A stretch of 46,400 nucleotides of DNA from IMG/VR virus record IMGVR_UViG_3300027985_000579, positions 1 to 46,400 of that record; one strand, written 5' to 3'. The first letter of the stretch is position 1; each line of letters opens with the position of its first letter. The translations under genes were made by a program, and so were the position numbers. The notes below the pieces were generated by a model. That model saw nothing but the letters and a program-made list of their open reading frames with translations. It was not told the origin of the DNA and made no database searches. The stretch is from a virus. Shown piece by piece: positions 22,673 through 30,144 of this stretch.

Positions 22673-24537
22673 CACATGCTCCTTAACGGATCGACCAGTT
22701 TGTGGGCTTCCTCGATATACCAGCCCATATTGATGCCGTCCCGGTCCACGTTCGAGGCGTCGTTGTACACCATCGTCTTCCAACCCTTGTTGACGCCGAT
22801 ACGGCGCTCGGGGGCCTGGGCGCATTTGCGAACCTGGGCCGGGGTAGGGGGCATCACCTTCGTCAACTCGAAGCCTTCGTTGGCGATGACGTACCGCGTG
22901 ATGTTCTGCGTCTGCTGGTCGCCCCACATGAGACGGGAGGAGCGGGGCACCTTCGTTCGCAGCATGAAGTCCATCACGTCCTCGTGGTTGCGGATGAACT
23001 CTTCGATACTCGCACCGTGGACCAGGGCCGCCGTTGCTGCCTTGGGCACGACCATGGCCGACTGATTTTGATGCCACGCACGCTTCACCATGTACGCGCC
23101 CTTCTGCTTGAGCTTCCCCGTGCCGATGTACTCCGCGATGTAGTTGTTCACGTCGCGGATGAACATGCGGGAGTACACGGCCTCTTCCAGTTCCAGGCCG
23201 GTCACGCCCTCCCACCAGTGGCGGACGGCCTCGACGTGAGGTAGGGCGGTGTGGGGCACACGGATGGTCAGGCCGTCCGTATTCACCTGCACCATGGACA
23301 GGTCGGGAATCTTCATCAACTGCTCGGCCAGCATGCACAGCAGGAGTTGCCCATTGATGGTGATGGTCATGGTGTACTTGGGGTCGTAGAAAGGGCCGTA
23401 TTGGTTGTTGCTGTCGCCGTACACGCCGTTAAGCGCCAGCTTGAACATCATGTTCTCGGGCGTGCCCTTCTCGTACTGGAGGCGCTGGTTCTTCACGTCC
23501 GTGTAGATGTCGCAGAAGAGTTCGCCCAGGTGTTCGGGGTAGACCCGGTTACTGATCGCCAGCGAAGGGTAATAACTCGTCACGTCCAGGTCCACAACCG
23601 CGTGCGTGGCGTCGGTGTACACGGTGGTGGACTCGATGGAGCCGTGGATGCCGCCCGTGCCGAAGTCGAACTGGAAGCCGTCCACGGTCGTGTTCACGTC
23701 GTCGAACGCGCCCTTGGTCTCCGTGATGACCTGCTCGTTGAGCCACTGGTGGATGCGCTGAAACTCGGGCCGCTCGAACTGGACGTAGGGAAAGATCACG
23801 TCGCGCACGGCGATGGACGCGCGATGCGTCTGGCGGGGCTGACGCTTACCGTTCACCGTCGTGTAGCAGATGCCAGGGTGGGCCTCTTCCAACCGCATGA
23901 CGAAGTAGCTCTTGCCGATCTTCGTGTCGTTGTAGTTGATGACGTTGCGCCCATACCGCTGGCACAACTCCTCACGGAACTTGATCGCGTCCCAGGACTC
24001 CATGAAGAACTTTCGGGTCTCGGCCACGTCATGCTGGTTGTAGTGGCACAGGGTGTCGAGCCCGTTGAGGGGGATCACCGTGCCGGGAGGGAAGGGTAGG
24101 TCCACGATGTTGGTGGACCGCATGTTGTACTCCAGCATCTTCAAACCCGTGGCCTTCGCCACGTTGTCGAAGTGGTGAATCTTGAAGAGGTCCACCTGCG
24201 GCACAAGCTGGTTGTCGTCCCAGATAGTGTGGGCGAACTTTGCGTCCTTGCCAGCGTTGAGGATGGCCTGGGCCTTGGCGTAGATGTCGGCCACGGTGAT
24301 ATTCGGGTAGTGCTGGAGGATGAAGTGCAGGACCGGGTAGTCGAAGCCCAGGTTGTTGAATCCGATCATCCTTGCGAGAGGAGAGCGGGACAGCGCGTAC
24401 ATGAACTGCACGAGGTCGGGAAGATCGTTACGCCTTTCGCTGGCCTCGAACACGCGGTAGGCGTCACTCTCGTGATGGGTCACGGCACAGGTGAAGACGT
24501 TGGGGTAGGTCTCGATGTCGTAGACGTAGTTGTCCAA
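22672..24537 (-). CDS. Family B DNA polymerase
   Basis: 621 residues with proofreading exonuclease motifs Exo I YDIETYP (Asp7, Glu9), Exo II GFNNLGFDYPVL (about 59-70) and Exo III YNQHDVAE (Asp170 region). Polymerase motifs are YxGG-like GGIHG (295-299), A VVDLDVTSYYPS (Asp316/318, YYPS 322-325), B KLALNGVYG (366-374) and C VNTDGLTI (418-425; the usual second Asp is Gly). The size is close to protein-primed polymerases but no terminal protein gene was found. The start is TTG at 24537 with GGGAG upstream, a weak codon that would limit expression. The SSB gene lies upstream on the transcript. Confidence 0.9.
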   Translation of the reverse strand: MDNYVYDIETYPNVFTCAVTHHESDAYRVFEASERRNDLPDLVQFMYALSRSPLARMIGFNNLGFDYPVLHFILQHYPNITVADIYAKAQAILNAGKDAKFAHTIWDDNQLVPQVDLFKIHHFDNVAKATGLKMLEYNMRSTNIVDLPFPPGTVIPLNGLDTLCHYNQHDVAETRKFFMESWDAIKFREELCQRYGRNVINYNDTKIGKSYFVMRLEEAHPGICYTTVNGKRQPRQTHRASIAVRDVIFPYVQFERPEFQRIHQWLNEQVITETKGAFDDVNTTVDGFQFDFGTGGIHGSIESTTVYTDATHAVVDLDVTSYYPSLAISNRVYPEHLGELFCDIYTDVKNQRLQYEKGTPENMMFKLALNGVYGDSNNQYGPFYDPKYTMTITINGQLLLCMLAEQLMKIPDLSMVQVNTDGLTIRVPHTALPHVEAVRHWWEGVTGLELEEAVYSRMFIRDVNNYIAEYIGTGKLKQKGAYMVKRAWHQNQSAMVVPKAATAALVHGASIEEFIRNHEDVMDFMLRTKVPRSSRLMWGDQQTQNITRYVIANEGFELTKVMPPTPAQVRKCAQAPERRIGVNKGWKTMVYNDASNVDRDGINMGWYIEEAHKLVDPLRSM

Positions 24538-24555
24538 AGTGTGCTCCCGTTGGGG

Positions 24556-24582
24556 CCGGGCCGCCCACGACGGACGGCCCGG
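24556..24582 (-). terminator. Hairpin between SSB and DNA polymerase genes
   Basis: CCGGGCCG (24556-24563) and CGGCCCGG (24575-24582) form a perfect 8-bp GC stem with an 11-base loop, just upstream of the polymerase SD. There is no T-run. It probably attenuates or protects the SSB mRNA end and lowers polymerase expression. Confidence 0.6.
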
Positions 24583-24616
24583 TTGATGAGGTAGACTAGA
24601 ATGGCAAAGGGTCCAT

Positions 24617-25564
24617 TCACACGGTGGAGCCGGGAACCTGAGTCTGCCCGGTGGGCATCATGCCACCGGGACCAGCCACGCCCTGCGCCGGGTTGAGGAA
24701 GTCCTGCGCGGGAGCGGCCGGGGCACCGGGGTACTGGCCGGGGGCGGCCATGCCGGGCTGCGGGGCCGGGGCACCGGGGTACTGGCCGGGGGCGGCCATG
24801 CCGGGCTGCGGGGCCGGGGCACCGGGGTACTGGCCGGGCTGCGGGGCCGGGGCACCGGGGTACTGGCCGGGGGCGGCCATGCCGGGCTGCGGGGCCGGGG
24901 CACCGGGGTACTGGCCGGGGGCGGCCATGCCGGGATGCTGCATGGGCGTATTCGGAGCGAGAGGCGTGGTGCTGGCCCCGGCGGGAAGCTGGGCGGCCGG
25001 GGCACCACCGAACACGGTGGCACCGTCCGGGCCGCTGGTGATCTCCTCACCGTAGCCGACCAACTCGACCATGTTCATGTTGATGTAAATGCCGGGCTTC
25101 TGCAACTGGCCGTTACCGTCCAGGCTGGCGTACACACGGACGTAGTAGCCGCGCTTCAACTGCTGCGGATCAACGATCTGCGAGGCACCGCCAGCGGTGT
25201 AGCACTTCGGCGCGAAGCCCGAGTTGAACCGGATCACGTGATGTCCGGCGAAGCCTTCGCGGTTGGCGTAGGGCTGGCCTTGAGAGTCGGTCCCGTCGCC
25301 GTCGATGTACTTCCAGGAGAACACGGGGGACTGCCACTGGCCGCCGGGGAAGTTCTGCTGGGCCACACGTTGCATGGCGGCCCACATTTCATTGAACGCG
25401 GGGTCGGTCTTGGGGAAGGCCACACCCATGAAGTAGTTCACCCTCGGATTGCCCTGCTTGTCGGTCAAGGGCTGACCGCTCATGTTCTTGTCCTGGGCTT
25501 CCATCGGGTGGCCCTGGACGATACGCCCCACAGGGGTCAGGATGGTGGTCTTGTCGTTTGCCAT
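24617..25564 (-). CDS. Single-stranded DNA-binding protein (DUF2815-like) with repeat tail
   Basis: 315 residues. The N-terminal about 185 residues match the DUF2815 type of phage ssDNA-binding proteins: RVNYFMGVAFPKTD...MWAAMQRVAQQNFPGG, DGDGTDSQGQPYANREGFAG, and the conserved GYYVRVYASLDGN...GIYINMNMVELVGYGEEI. The C-terminal 110 residues are a Pro/Gly/Ala/Gln tail with five near-identical APGQYPGAPAPQPGMA units, followed by a short non-acidic end. It should coat ssDNA at the fork; the tail may mediate condensation or partner contacts. The stop overlaps nothing and a hairpin follows. Confidence 0.8.
   Translation of the reverse strand: MANDKTTILTPVGRIVQGHPMEAQDKNMSGQPLTDKQGNPRVNYFMGVAFPKTDPAFNEMWAAMQRVAQQNFPGGQWQSPVFSWKYIDGDGTDSQGQPYANREGFAGHHVIRFNSGFAPKCYTAGGASQIVDPQQLKRGYYVRVYASLDGNGQLQKPGIYINMNMVELVGYGEEITSGPDGATVFGGAPAAQLPAGASTTPLAPNTPMQHPGMAAPGQYPGAPAPQPGMAAPGQYPGAPAPQPGQYPGAPAPQPGMAAPGQYPGAPAPQPGMAAPGQYPGAPAAPAQDFLNPAQGVAGPGGMMPTGQTQVPGSTV
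24720..24936 (-). repeat. Tandem 48-bp repeats in the SSB tail
   Basis: About five copies of a 48-bp unit (one shortened by 12 bp) encode APGQYPGAPAPQPGMA. Copies are nearly identical at the DNA level, implying recent expansion. Confidence 0.9.
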
Positions 25565-26652
25565 TACTTCGATCCTCCGAAGATTTCACGGGCACGGTTG
25601 CCGTTGTCCCGTGTGAGTTTTACGCCGCTTCTGGTGGCCGCGAAATGCGCCACAACGTCGGCAGGGATACCAGCTTTACGCGCCTGGGCCGGGGTAATCG
25701 GCTTGACCGGCGCAGCCATTTCCACGTTGAGGAACTTGCCGAGGGCAATGACCTCTTCCACGGGGCGTGCCCATGACTCGCGGCCAGTTCCGGTTGCGAG
25801 AGAATAGCCGGGGAGGGACAGACCACCCTTCAGCTTGGCCGTGATGATCTCCTCCATGGCCTCGATACGAGCATTGAGCATCCTGGCCGCGTCCTGCATC
25901 AACGCGAGTTCGGCGGCCTGCTGGTTGTCGGTCAGTTCCCGGGGAGTCGTGTGCCCCGAGAAGTCCATCACGTAGCCGCAAGCGGCCTGGAGCGTGTTGC
26001 AGATGCTCCGACCTCGGCAGTAGCGGCACCACGCACCCGCACCCGTGGGGGGATTAGGCGAGAGTGCGCGGGCCGCTGCCTGCCTCAGTCGGAGGATGTA
26101 CGGACCGATTTCGTCAACGGTCAGCGTCCAAGTGCGGACCGGTTCAGCCTGGAAGCATCGCGGTTGCACGATGGTCAGGCGGATAAACCGTGCCGTCCGG
26201 GCCACGCCGTACAGCAGCCCGGCGGCATAGTTCAGCAGTTGCCAGTTCTCAAAGGCTTCAACCAACCCGTGGCCGTACTTCAAGTCCCACACGTCCAAAG
26301 TCACGCCGTCGAAAGCAAAGGCATCGCAGGTTCCGTATGACGACTCGTGAACATTCGGAGCCTCAACCCGGGTTTCGACCGAGACATGAGAGTTAGCCAT
26401 GGAGAGCACGGTGGAAGCGTAGAACTGGACGTACTCCATCATTTCACCCGTAATCACGAGGCCGAGGGGCGACACCGTACCCACGGGGATGGTGACTCCT
26501 TCCACGATCTTTGCTCCCAGCCAATGCGCCGTGTCACCGGTTAACGCATCTTCGGAATTGTGATCGTCCGGGACCATCCCTTCCAGAATCACGGACCCGG
26601 GACAGGGCACCCAGCGACCAGCCGACGACGGGGAAATGATGGAGTGGCTCAT
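25564..26652 (-). CDS. PD-(D/E)XK nuclease, DUF2800 (Cas4/RecB-like)
   Basis: 362 residues. The start SPSSAGRWVPCPGSV is the typical SxSxxxRWxxCPGS of DUF2800. The nuclease core TCDAFAFDGVTLDVWDLKYGHG (in two parts, about residues 113-134) gives D...DxK, followed by WQLLNYAAGLL (the QxxxY helix). A Cys-rich patch CRYCRGRSIC (about 214-223) resembles the Fe-S ligand site of Cas4/AddB-type nucleases. It is probably a DNA-end processing or recombination nuclease working with the SSB. The start follows the previous stop by 2 bases; the stop overlaps the SSB start. Confidence 0.8.
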   Translation of the reverse strand: MSHSIISPSSAGRWVPCPGSVILEGMVPDDHNSEDALTGDTAHWLGAKIVEGVTIPVGTVSPLGLVITGEMMEYVQFYASTVLSMANSHVSVETRVEAPNVHESSYGTCDAFAFDGVTLDVWDLKYGHGLVEAFENWQLLNYAAGLLYGVARTARFIRLTIVQPRCFQAEPVRTWTLTVDEIGPYILRLRQAAARALSPNPPTGAGAWCRYCRGRSICNTLQAACGYVMDFSGHTTPRELTDNQQAAELALMQDAARMLNARIEAMEEIITAKLKGGLSLPGYSLATGTGRESWARPVEEVIALGKFLNVEMAAPVKPITPAQARKAGIPADVVAHFAATRSGVKLTRDNGNRAREIFGGSK

Positions 26653-26654
26653 GG

Positions 26655-27428
26655 TTACAGACCCAGCACGGCGACGAGGCCGGGGATAAGGTCAGGACGG
26701 GAGACGGCCATGGTCAGGTTGGGCAGGCCGATTTCCTTGGCCTTGGCGTCCACGATCTCGGGGGTCAACGTGCCCGAGTGGTAGGCCGCAGTAATCTTTC
26801 CCATCAATTCCGCGAAGGTGATACCCGGGGCAGCAGCCGGGGCAGCAGCCGGGGCAGCAGCCGGGGCAGCAGCCGGGGCAGCAGCCGGGGCAGCAGCCGG
26901 GGCAGCAGCCGGGGCAGTCTGTCCGCCGAACACGACGGTGGGGTCGGGTTCCTGAACCGGGGCAGCAGCGGCAGCCGGGGCAGCGGCAACAGGTGCAGCC
27001 TGAACCGGGGCAGCAGCGGCAGGAGCAGGGGCGGCAGCAGGAGCAGGAGCAGCCATAGCGGCACGGAGTTCGGCCATAACCGACTCTCGCGCGGCATCTT
27101 CAACCCCCTTGCGGAGCTTCCACACGCCCTTGGCCGTCTTGGTCTTCGTGCCAGCGTGGATTCGCTGGTCCCAAGGCAGGCCGTCGCTGTCCAATTCCAC
27201 ACCAGCCGGGGCAGCAGCCGGGGCAGCAGCCGGGGCAGCAGCCGGGGCACCAGCCGGGGCAGCAGCCGGGGCAGCAGCCGGGGCAGCGGGGGGCACGATG
27301 GACAAGGGCACCGGGGTCTCGGGGACGGCGGGGTTGCAGTTGATCAGTCCGAAAACTTCGGCCAGTTCGCGCACCTCGTTCTGCAAGTCGTCGGCGAAGT
27401 TGCAGGTGATCTTGAGTTCATAAGGCAT
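26655..27428 (-). CDS. Pro/Ala-repeat protein with conserved LPWDxRIHAGTK core
   Basis: 257 residues. A central conserved block, LDSDGLPWDQRIHAGTKTKT followed by AKGVWKLRKGV (about 77-108), occurs in many phage proteins encoded next to DUF2800 nuclease and SSB genes; its role is unknown. On both sides are long (AAPA)n stretches encoded by near-perfect 12-bp repeats. The C-terminus (FAELMGKITAAYHSGTLTPE..., VLGL) is a compact helical domain. It is the first gene of the leftward block after a strong promoter. Confidence 0.7.
   Translation of the reverse strand: MPYELKITCNFADDLQNEVRELAEVFGLINCNPAVPETPVPLSIVPPAAPAAAPAAAPAGAPAAAPAAAPAAAPAGVELDSDGLPWDQRIHAGTKTKTAKGVWKLRKGVEDAARESVMAELRAAMAAPAPAAAPAPAAAAPVQAAPVAAAPAAAAAPVQEPDPTVVFGGQTAPAAAPAAAPAAAPAAAPAAAPAAAPAAAPGITFAELMGKITAAYHSGTLTPEIVDAKAKEIGLPNLTMAVSRPDLIPGLVAVLGL
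26827..26917 (-). repeat. Tandem 12-bp repeat encoding (AAPA)n, first tract
   Basis: GGGGCAGCAGCC repeated seven or more times (plus strand) encodes Ala-Ala-Pro-Ala units. A second tract lies at 27203-27287. Both are in one gene and look like slippage products. Confidence 0.9.
27203..27287 (-). repeat. Tandem 12-bp repeat encoding (AAPA)n, second tract
   Basis: The same 12-bp unit as at 26827-26917, with one variant CACCAG copy, in the N-terminal part of the same gene. Confidence 0.9.
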
Positions 27429-27478
27429 TTGTTCGTTCCTCCGTTTAGAGATTGTTTAGAAAGTGTTGAACTTTGTCG

Positions 27479-27519
27479 TTGACGAAAACAGAATTACTGC
27501 GTAGGTTTCGTTTTGTCAA
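27479..27519. promoter_or_regulatory. Overlapping divergent promoters
   Basis: Rightward: TTGACG (27479-27484), 17 bp, TAGGTT (27502-27507). Leftward: TTGACA (complement of 27514-27519), 17 bp, TAATTC (complement of 27491-27496). The two promoters face inward and overlap by 17 bases, so RNA polymerase cannot hold both at once. The outer -35 boxes sit in an imperfect inverted repeat (GTTGACGAAAAC and CGTTTTGTCAAC). Transcription proceeds to the helicase block and, leftward, to the SSB/polymerase block. Confidence 0.7.
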
Positions 27520-27530
27520 CAGGAAATTTT

Positions 27531-29189
27531 ATGAAACTTAGAAATTACCAAAAAGAAACCAACGCGAAGATTCACGAGGCATGGCGCAGCGTGAACAATG
27601 TAATGGCGGTGTTGCCGACCGGTGCCGGTAAGACGGTCCTGTTCGGCCATATCATTGATACCCATCCTGGGGCGTGTTGTGCCATCGCCCACCGGCAGGA
27701 ACTGGTCAGCCAGATCAGCATGGCCCTGTGCAAGTATGGCGTTGAGCACCGGATCATTGGTCCGAGCAACGTGATCCGCACGATCATCGGGTTACAGCAG
27801 ATCGAGTTCGGGACCACTTTTTACAACCCCTCGTCCCGTGTGGCCGTAGCCGGTGTAGATACGTTGGTCAAGCGGGCCGAACAGCTTGGGCCGTGGGCCA
27901 ACCAAGTCACCCTGTGGGTCCAGGACGAAGCGCACCACGTGCTCAAGTCCAACAAGTGGGGGCAAGCCGCCTCGCTCTTCCCCAACGCGAAGGGCTTGGG
28001 AGTGACCGCCACGCCGGTACGTGCGGACGGTCGGGGCCTGGGCCGCCACGCGGATGGGCTCATGGACACGATGGTGGTCGGCCCGTCCATGCGCGAGTTG
28101 ATCGACCAAGGCTACCTCACGGACTACCGCATCTTCGCGCCGCCGTCGAACCTCGACTTGTCCAACGTCACGATCAGCGCGACGACCGGCGACTACAGCA
28201 AGAACAAACTCACCGACGCCGTGCGCAAGTCCAACGTGATGGGCGACGTGGTGGACCACTACCTGCGGATTGCCGCCGGGAAGCTGGGCATCACCTTCGC
28301 CACCGACGTGCAGACGGCCACGGAGATCGCTGGGAAGTTCAACGCGTGCGGTGTGCCGTCCGAGATCGTGAGCGCCAAGACCCCCGATAGTTTACGTGCC
28401 TCCATCCTCCGACGCTTCCGCCGCCGGGAGGTCATCCAACTCGTCAACGTCGATTTGTTTGGCGAAGGGTTCGACCTCCCGGCGCTGGAAGTTGTGAGCA
28501 TGGCCCGACCCACACAGTCCTATGCCCTGTACTCGCAGCAGTTCGGGCGCTCCCTACGCATCATGGACGGGAAGCAGGACGCCATCATCATCGACCACGT
28601 GGGCAACGTGATCCGGCACGGTCTGCCCGACGCCCCCCGGACCTGGAACCTTGACCGAAAGGAACGACGCAGCAGGGACAAGAAGGACGACGTGATCCCC
28701 GTGCGTGCCTGTCCCCAATGCACGGGCGTGTACGAGCGCATCCATGTTGCTTGTCCCTACTGCGGTCACGTGGCGCAGCCCGAAGCCCGGTCCGGCCCCG
28801 AGTTCGTGGACGGCGACCTGTGCGAGTTGGACCCCGCAGCCCTGGCCGCCATGCGGGGGGAGATCGCACGCATCGATCAGCCTGCCGACGAGGTGCGCCG
28901 CAAAATGGAGTTCGCAGGTGCCCCGGCCTACGTGGCTGCGGGCGCGGCCAAGCAACATCGCAACCGGCAGGAAATGCAACACGCCCTGCGCGAGTCCATC
29001 GCGTGGTGGGCAGCGTGCCAGCGCCAGCTTGGGCGCTCCGACAGGGAGAGCTACCGCAGATTCTACCACCAGTTCGGTATCGACGTGGGCACGGCGCAGA
29101 CGCTGGGACGGGGTGAGGCCGAAGAACTGGCCCAACGTGTCAACCTCAACATCGGGAGGCTCGTCAATGAATATCAACGCGTGGTGTAA
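27531..29189 (+). CDS. SF2 DNA helicase (DEAD/DEAH type)
   Basis: 552 residues from ATG 27531 (SD AGGAAA); an in-frame TTG at 27513 lies within the promoter. Motifs: Q-like LRNYQKE (3-9), Walker A PTGAGKT (29-35), Ia AHRQELV, Walker B/II QDEAHH (about 133-138), III TATPVRADG, and VI QQFGRSLR (about 338-345), giving a RecQ/RadD-like two-lobe ATPase. A zinc ribbon CPQC...CPYC (about 395-414) follows, then a helical C-terminus. It resembles RadD/YejH-type helicases, likely for fork restart or replication opening. First gene of the rightward replication block. Confidence 0.85.
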   Translation: MKLRNYQKETNAKIHEAWRSVNNVMAVLPTGAGKTVLFGHIIDTHPGACCAIAHRQELVSQISMALCKYGVEHRIIGPSNVIRTIIGLQQIEFGTTFYNPSSRVAVAGVDTLVKRAEQLGPWANQVTLWVQDEAHHVLKSNKWGQAASLFPNAKGLGVTATPVRADGRGLGRHADGLMDTMVVGPSMRELIDQGYLTDYRIFAPPSNLDLSNVTISATTGDYSKNKLTDAVRKSNVMGDVVDHYLRIAAGKLGITFATDVQTATEIAGKFNACGVPSEIVSAKTPDSLRASILRRFRRREVIQLVNVDLFGEGFDLPALEVVSMARPTQSYALYSQQFGRSLRIMDGKQDAIIIDHVGNVIRHGLPDAPRTWNLDRKERRSRDKKDDVIPVRACPQCTGVYERIHVACPYCGHVAQPEARSGPEFVDGDLCELDPAALAAMRGEIARIDQPADEVRRKMEFAGAPAYVAAGAAKQHRNRQEMQHALRESIAWWAACQRQLGRSDRESYRRFYHQFGIDVGTAQTLGRGEAEELAQRVNLNIGRLVNEYQRVV

Positions 29190-29646
29190 CCGTTGGGGCG
29201 TGAGCCCGCAGGCCTTGGCCGAACTGCGTGCCCTCATGGTTGACTCCGTGCCGGACCCCACGTTCACGGCGGCCCCAGCCAGCAGCGAGGCAGCAGTGCA
29301 GAACGTCGTGCGCCTGGAGGCCAGCAAGAAGGGTATCCGCCTGTGGCGCAACAACGTGGGCGCGTACCAAGACGAGTACGGTAACTTCATTCGGTACGGT
29401 CTGGCGAATGACTCGCAGGCCATGAACCGAGTCATCAAGTCTTCTGACCTCGTGGGCATCCGGCCCGTCCTCATCGAGCCTCACCACGTGGGTTGCACCA
29501 TCGGGCAGTTCGTGGCCCGAGAGGTCAAGGCGGCCGACTGGACGTGGCACGGCAACAAGCACGAGCAGGCCCAAGCCAAGTTCCTCGAACTGGTCAACCT
29601 CATGGGCGGCGATGGATGTTTCGCCAACCGGGAAGGTACACTGTGA
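29167..29646 (+). CDS. VRR-NUC nuclease
   Basis: 159 residues; ATG 29167 overlaps the helicase end by 23 bases. The N-terminal 50 residues are a helical extension. The rest is a VRR-NUC core: E-x(3)-KKGIRLWRNNVGA (substrate/metal Glu), SSDLVGIRPV (metal Asp), FVAREVKAADW (ExK), and HEQAQAKFLELVN (the Q-x-x-F helix). VRR-NUC enzymes cut branched DNA and may resolve replication intermediates before packaging. Pairing with a helicase is typical. Confidence 0.85.
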   Translation: MNINAWCNRWGVSPQALAELRALMVDSVPDPTFTAAPASSEAAVQNVVRLEASKKGIRLWRNNVGAYQDEYGNFIRYGLANDSQAMNRVIKSSDLVGIRPVLIEPHHVGCTIGQFVAREVKAADWTWHGNKHEQAQAKFLELVNLMGGDGCFANREGTL

Positions 29647-29840
29647 TCGAGCCGAAGGACATGGACATTTACGCCCTGAGAGATGAAGTTACCGAACGCC
29701 GGGCCGAGGCGGAAGCCATGAAACGGTACACCCGCAGAATAGAACAGGCGTGGGTAAACTTGGTGTGCCCGGGAGAAGCGACCCGGTGCAGAAGACAGAA
29801 AGCTCTCAATAACCTGCGACATTTACTGGAGAAACCATGA
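29643..29840 (+). CDS. Small charged helical protein, 65 aa
   Basis: GTG 29643 overlaps the nuclease stop (GTGA) and has GGGAAGG 8 bases upstream, better placed than an internal ATG at 29661. The product IEPKDMDIYALRDEVTERRA, then EAEAMKRYTRRIEQAWVN and LVCPGEATRCRRQKALNNLR, is a basic helical hairpin. Unknown; possibly DNA-binding or a partner of its replication neighbours. Confidence 0.6.
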   Translation: MIEPKDMDIYALRDEVTERRAEAEAMKRYTRRIEQAWVNLVCPGEATRCRRQKALNNLRHLLEKP

Positions 29841-30133
29841 ACGGTATCGAGAAAACCGAAGAGATCACGGGTGCAGCGCTGGCCCTGGCAAAGGAAGTCG
29901 GGTACAGTCATATCTCTCGCGAACGCATCGCCAAGATGGTGGGTTGTACCCCGACCCTCGTGTCCTACTACTTCAAGAACACGCGGCGATTCAAGGACGC
30001 CATCATGAAAGCCGCCGTCCGTGAGAAGGATGTCCAAGTCGTCGCCCAAGGTTTGGCCCTCCAAGACAAAATCGCGCTGGCAGCACCCGTCGAACTCAAG
30101 CAGGCCGCAGCGGACTATCTCGCCACACTCTAA
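29837..30133 (+). CDS. TetR-like helix-turn-helix protein, 98 aa
   Basis: Residues about 10-58 read ITGAALALAKEVGYSHISRE, then RIAKMVGCTPTLVSYYFKNT, and end RRFKDAIMKAAV, a clear TetR/AcrR N-terminal DNA-binding domain (A...GY..ts...IA...G.t..lvyyyF.n...l). The usual ligand-binding domain of about 130 residues is missing; only 40 residues follow. It is probably a dedicated phage regulator of its own block or of late genes. The ATG overlaps the previous stop (ATGA). Confidence 0.75.
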   Translation: MNGIEKTEEITGAALALAKEVGYSHISRERIAKMVGCTPTLVSYYFKNTRRFKDAIMKAAVREKDVQVVAQGLALQDKIALAAPVELKQAAADYLATL

Positions 30134-30144
30134 CGGAGACCATG

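Noticed and set aside
23251-24099. Rightward ORF opposite DNA polymerase
   Set aside because: Val/Leu/Gly/His-rich antisense frame without SD; the opposite strand has intact family B polymerase motifs.
22672-24537. Protein-primed replication with terminal protein
   Set aside because: The polymerase size would fit, but ends are direct rather than inverted repeats and no terminal-protein candidate was recognised.
24720-24936. CRISPR-like array
   Set aside because: Repeats are contiguous, without spacers, and in frame within the SSB coding tail.
24651-27482. Rightward Gly/Ser/Cys repeat ORFs opposite the SSB and Pro/Ala-repeat genes
   Set aside because: They only reflect the tandem DNA repeats of the real leftward genes.
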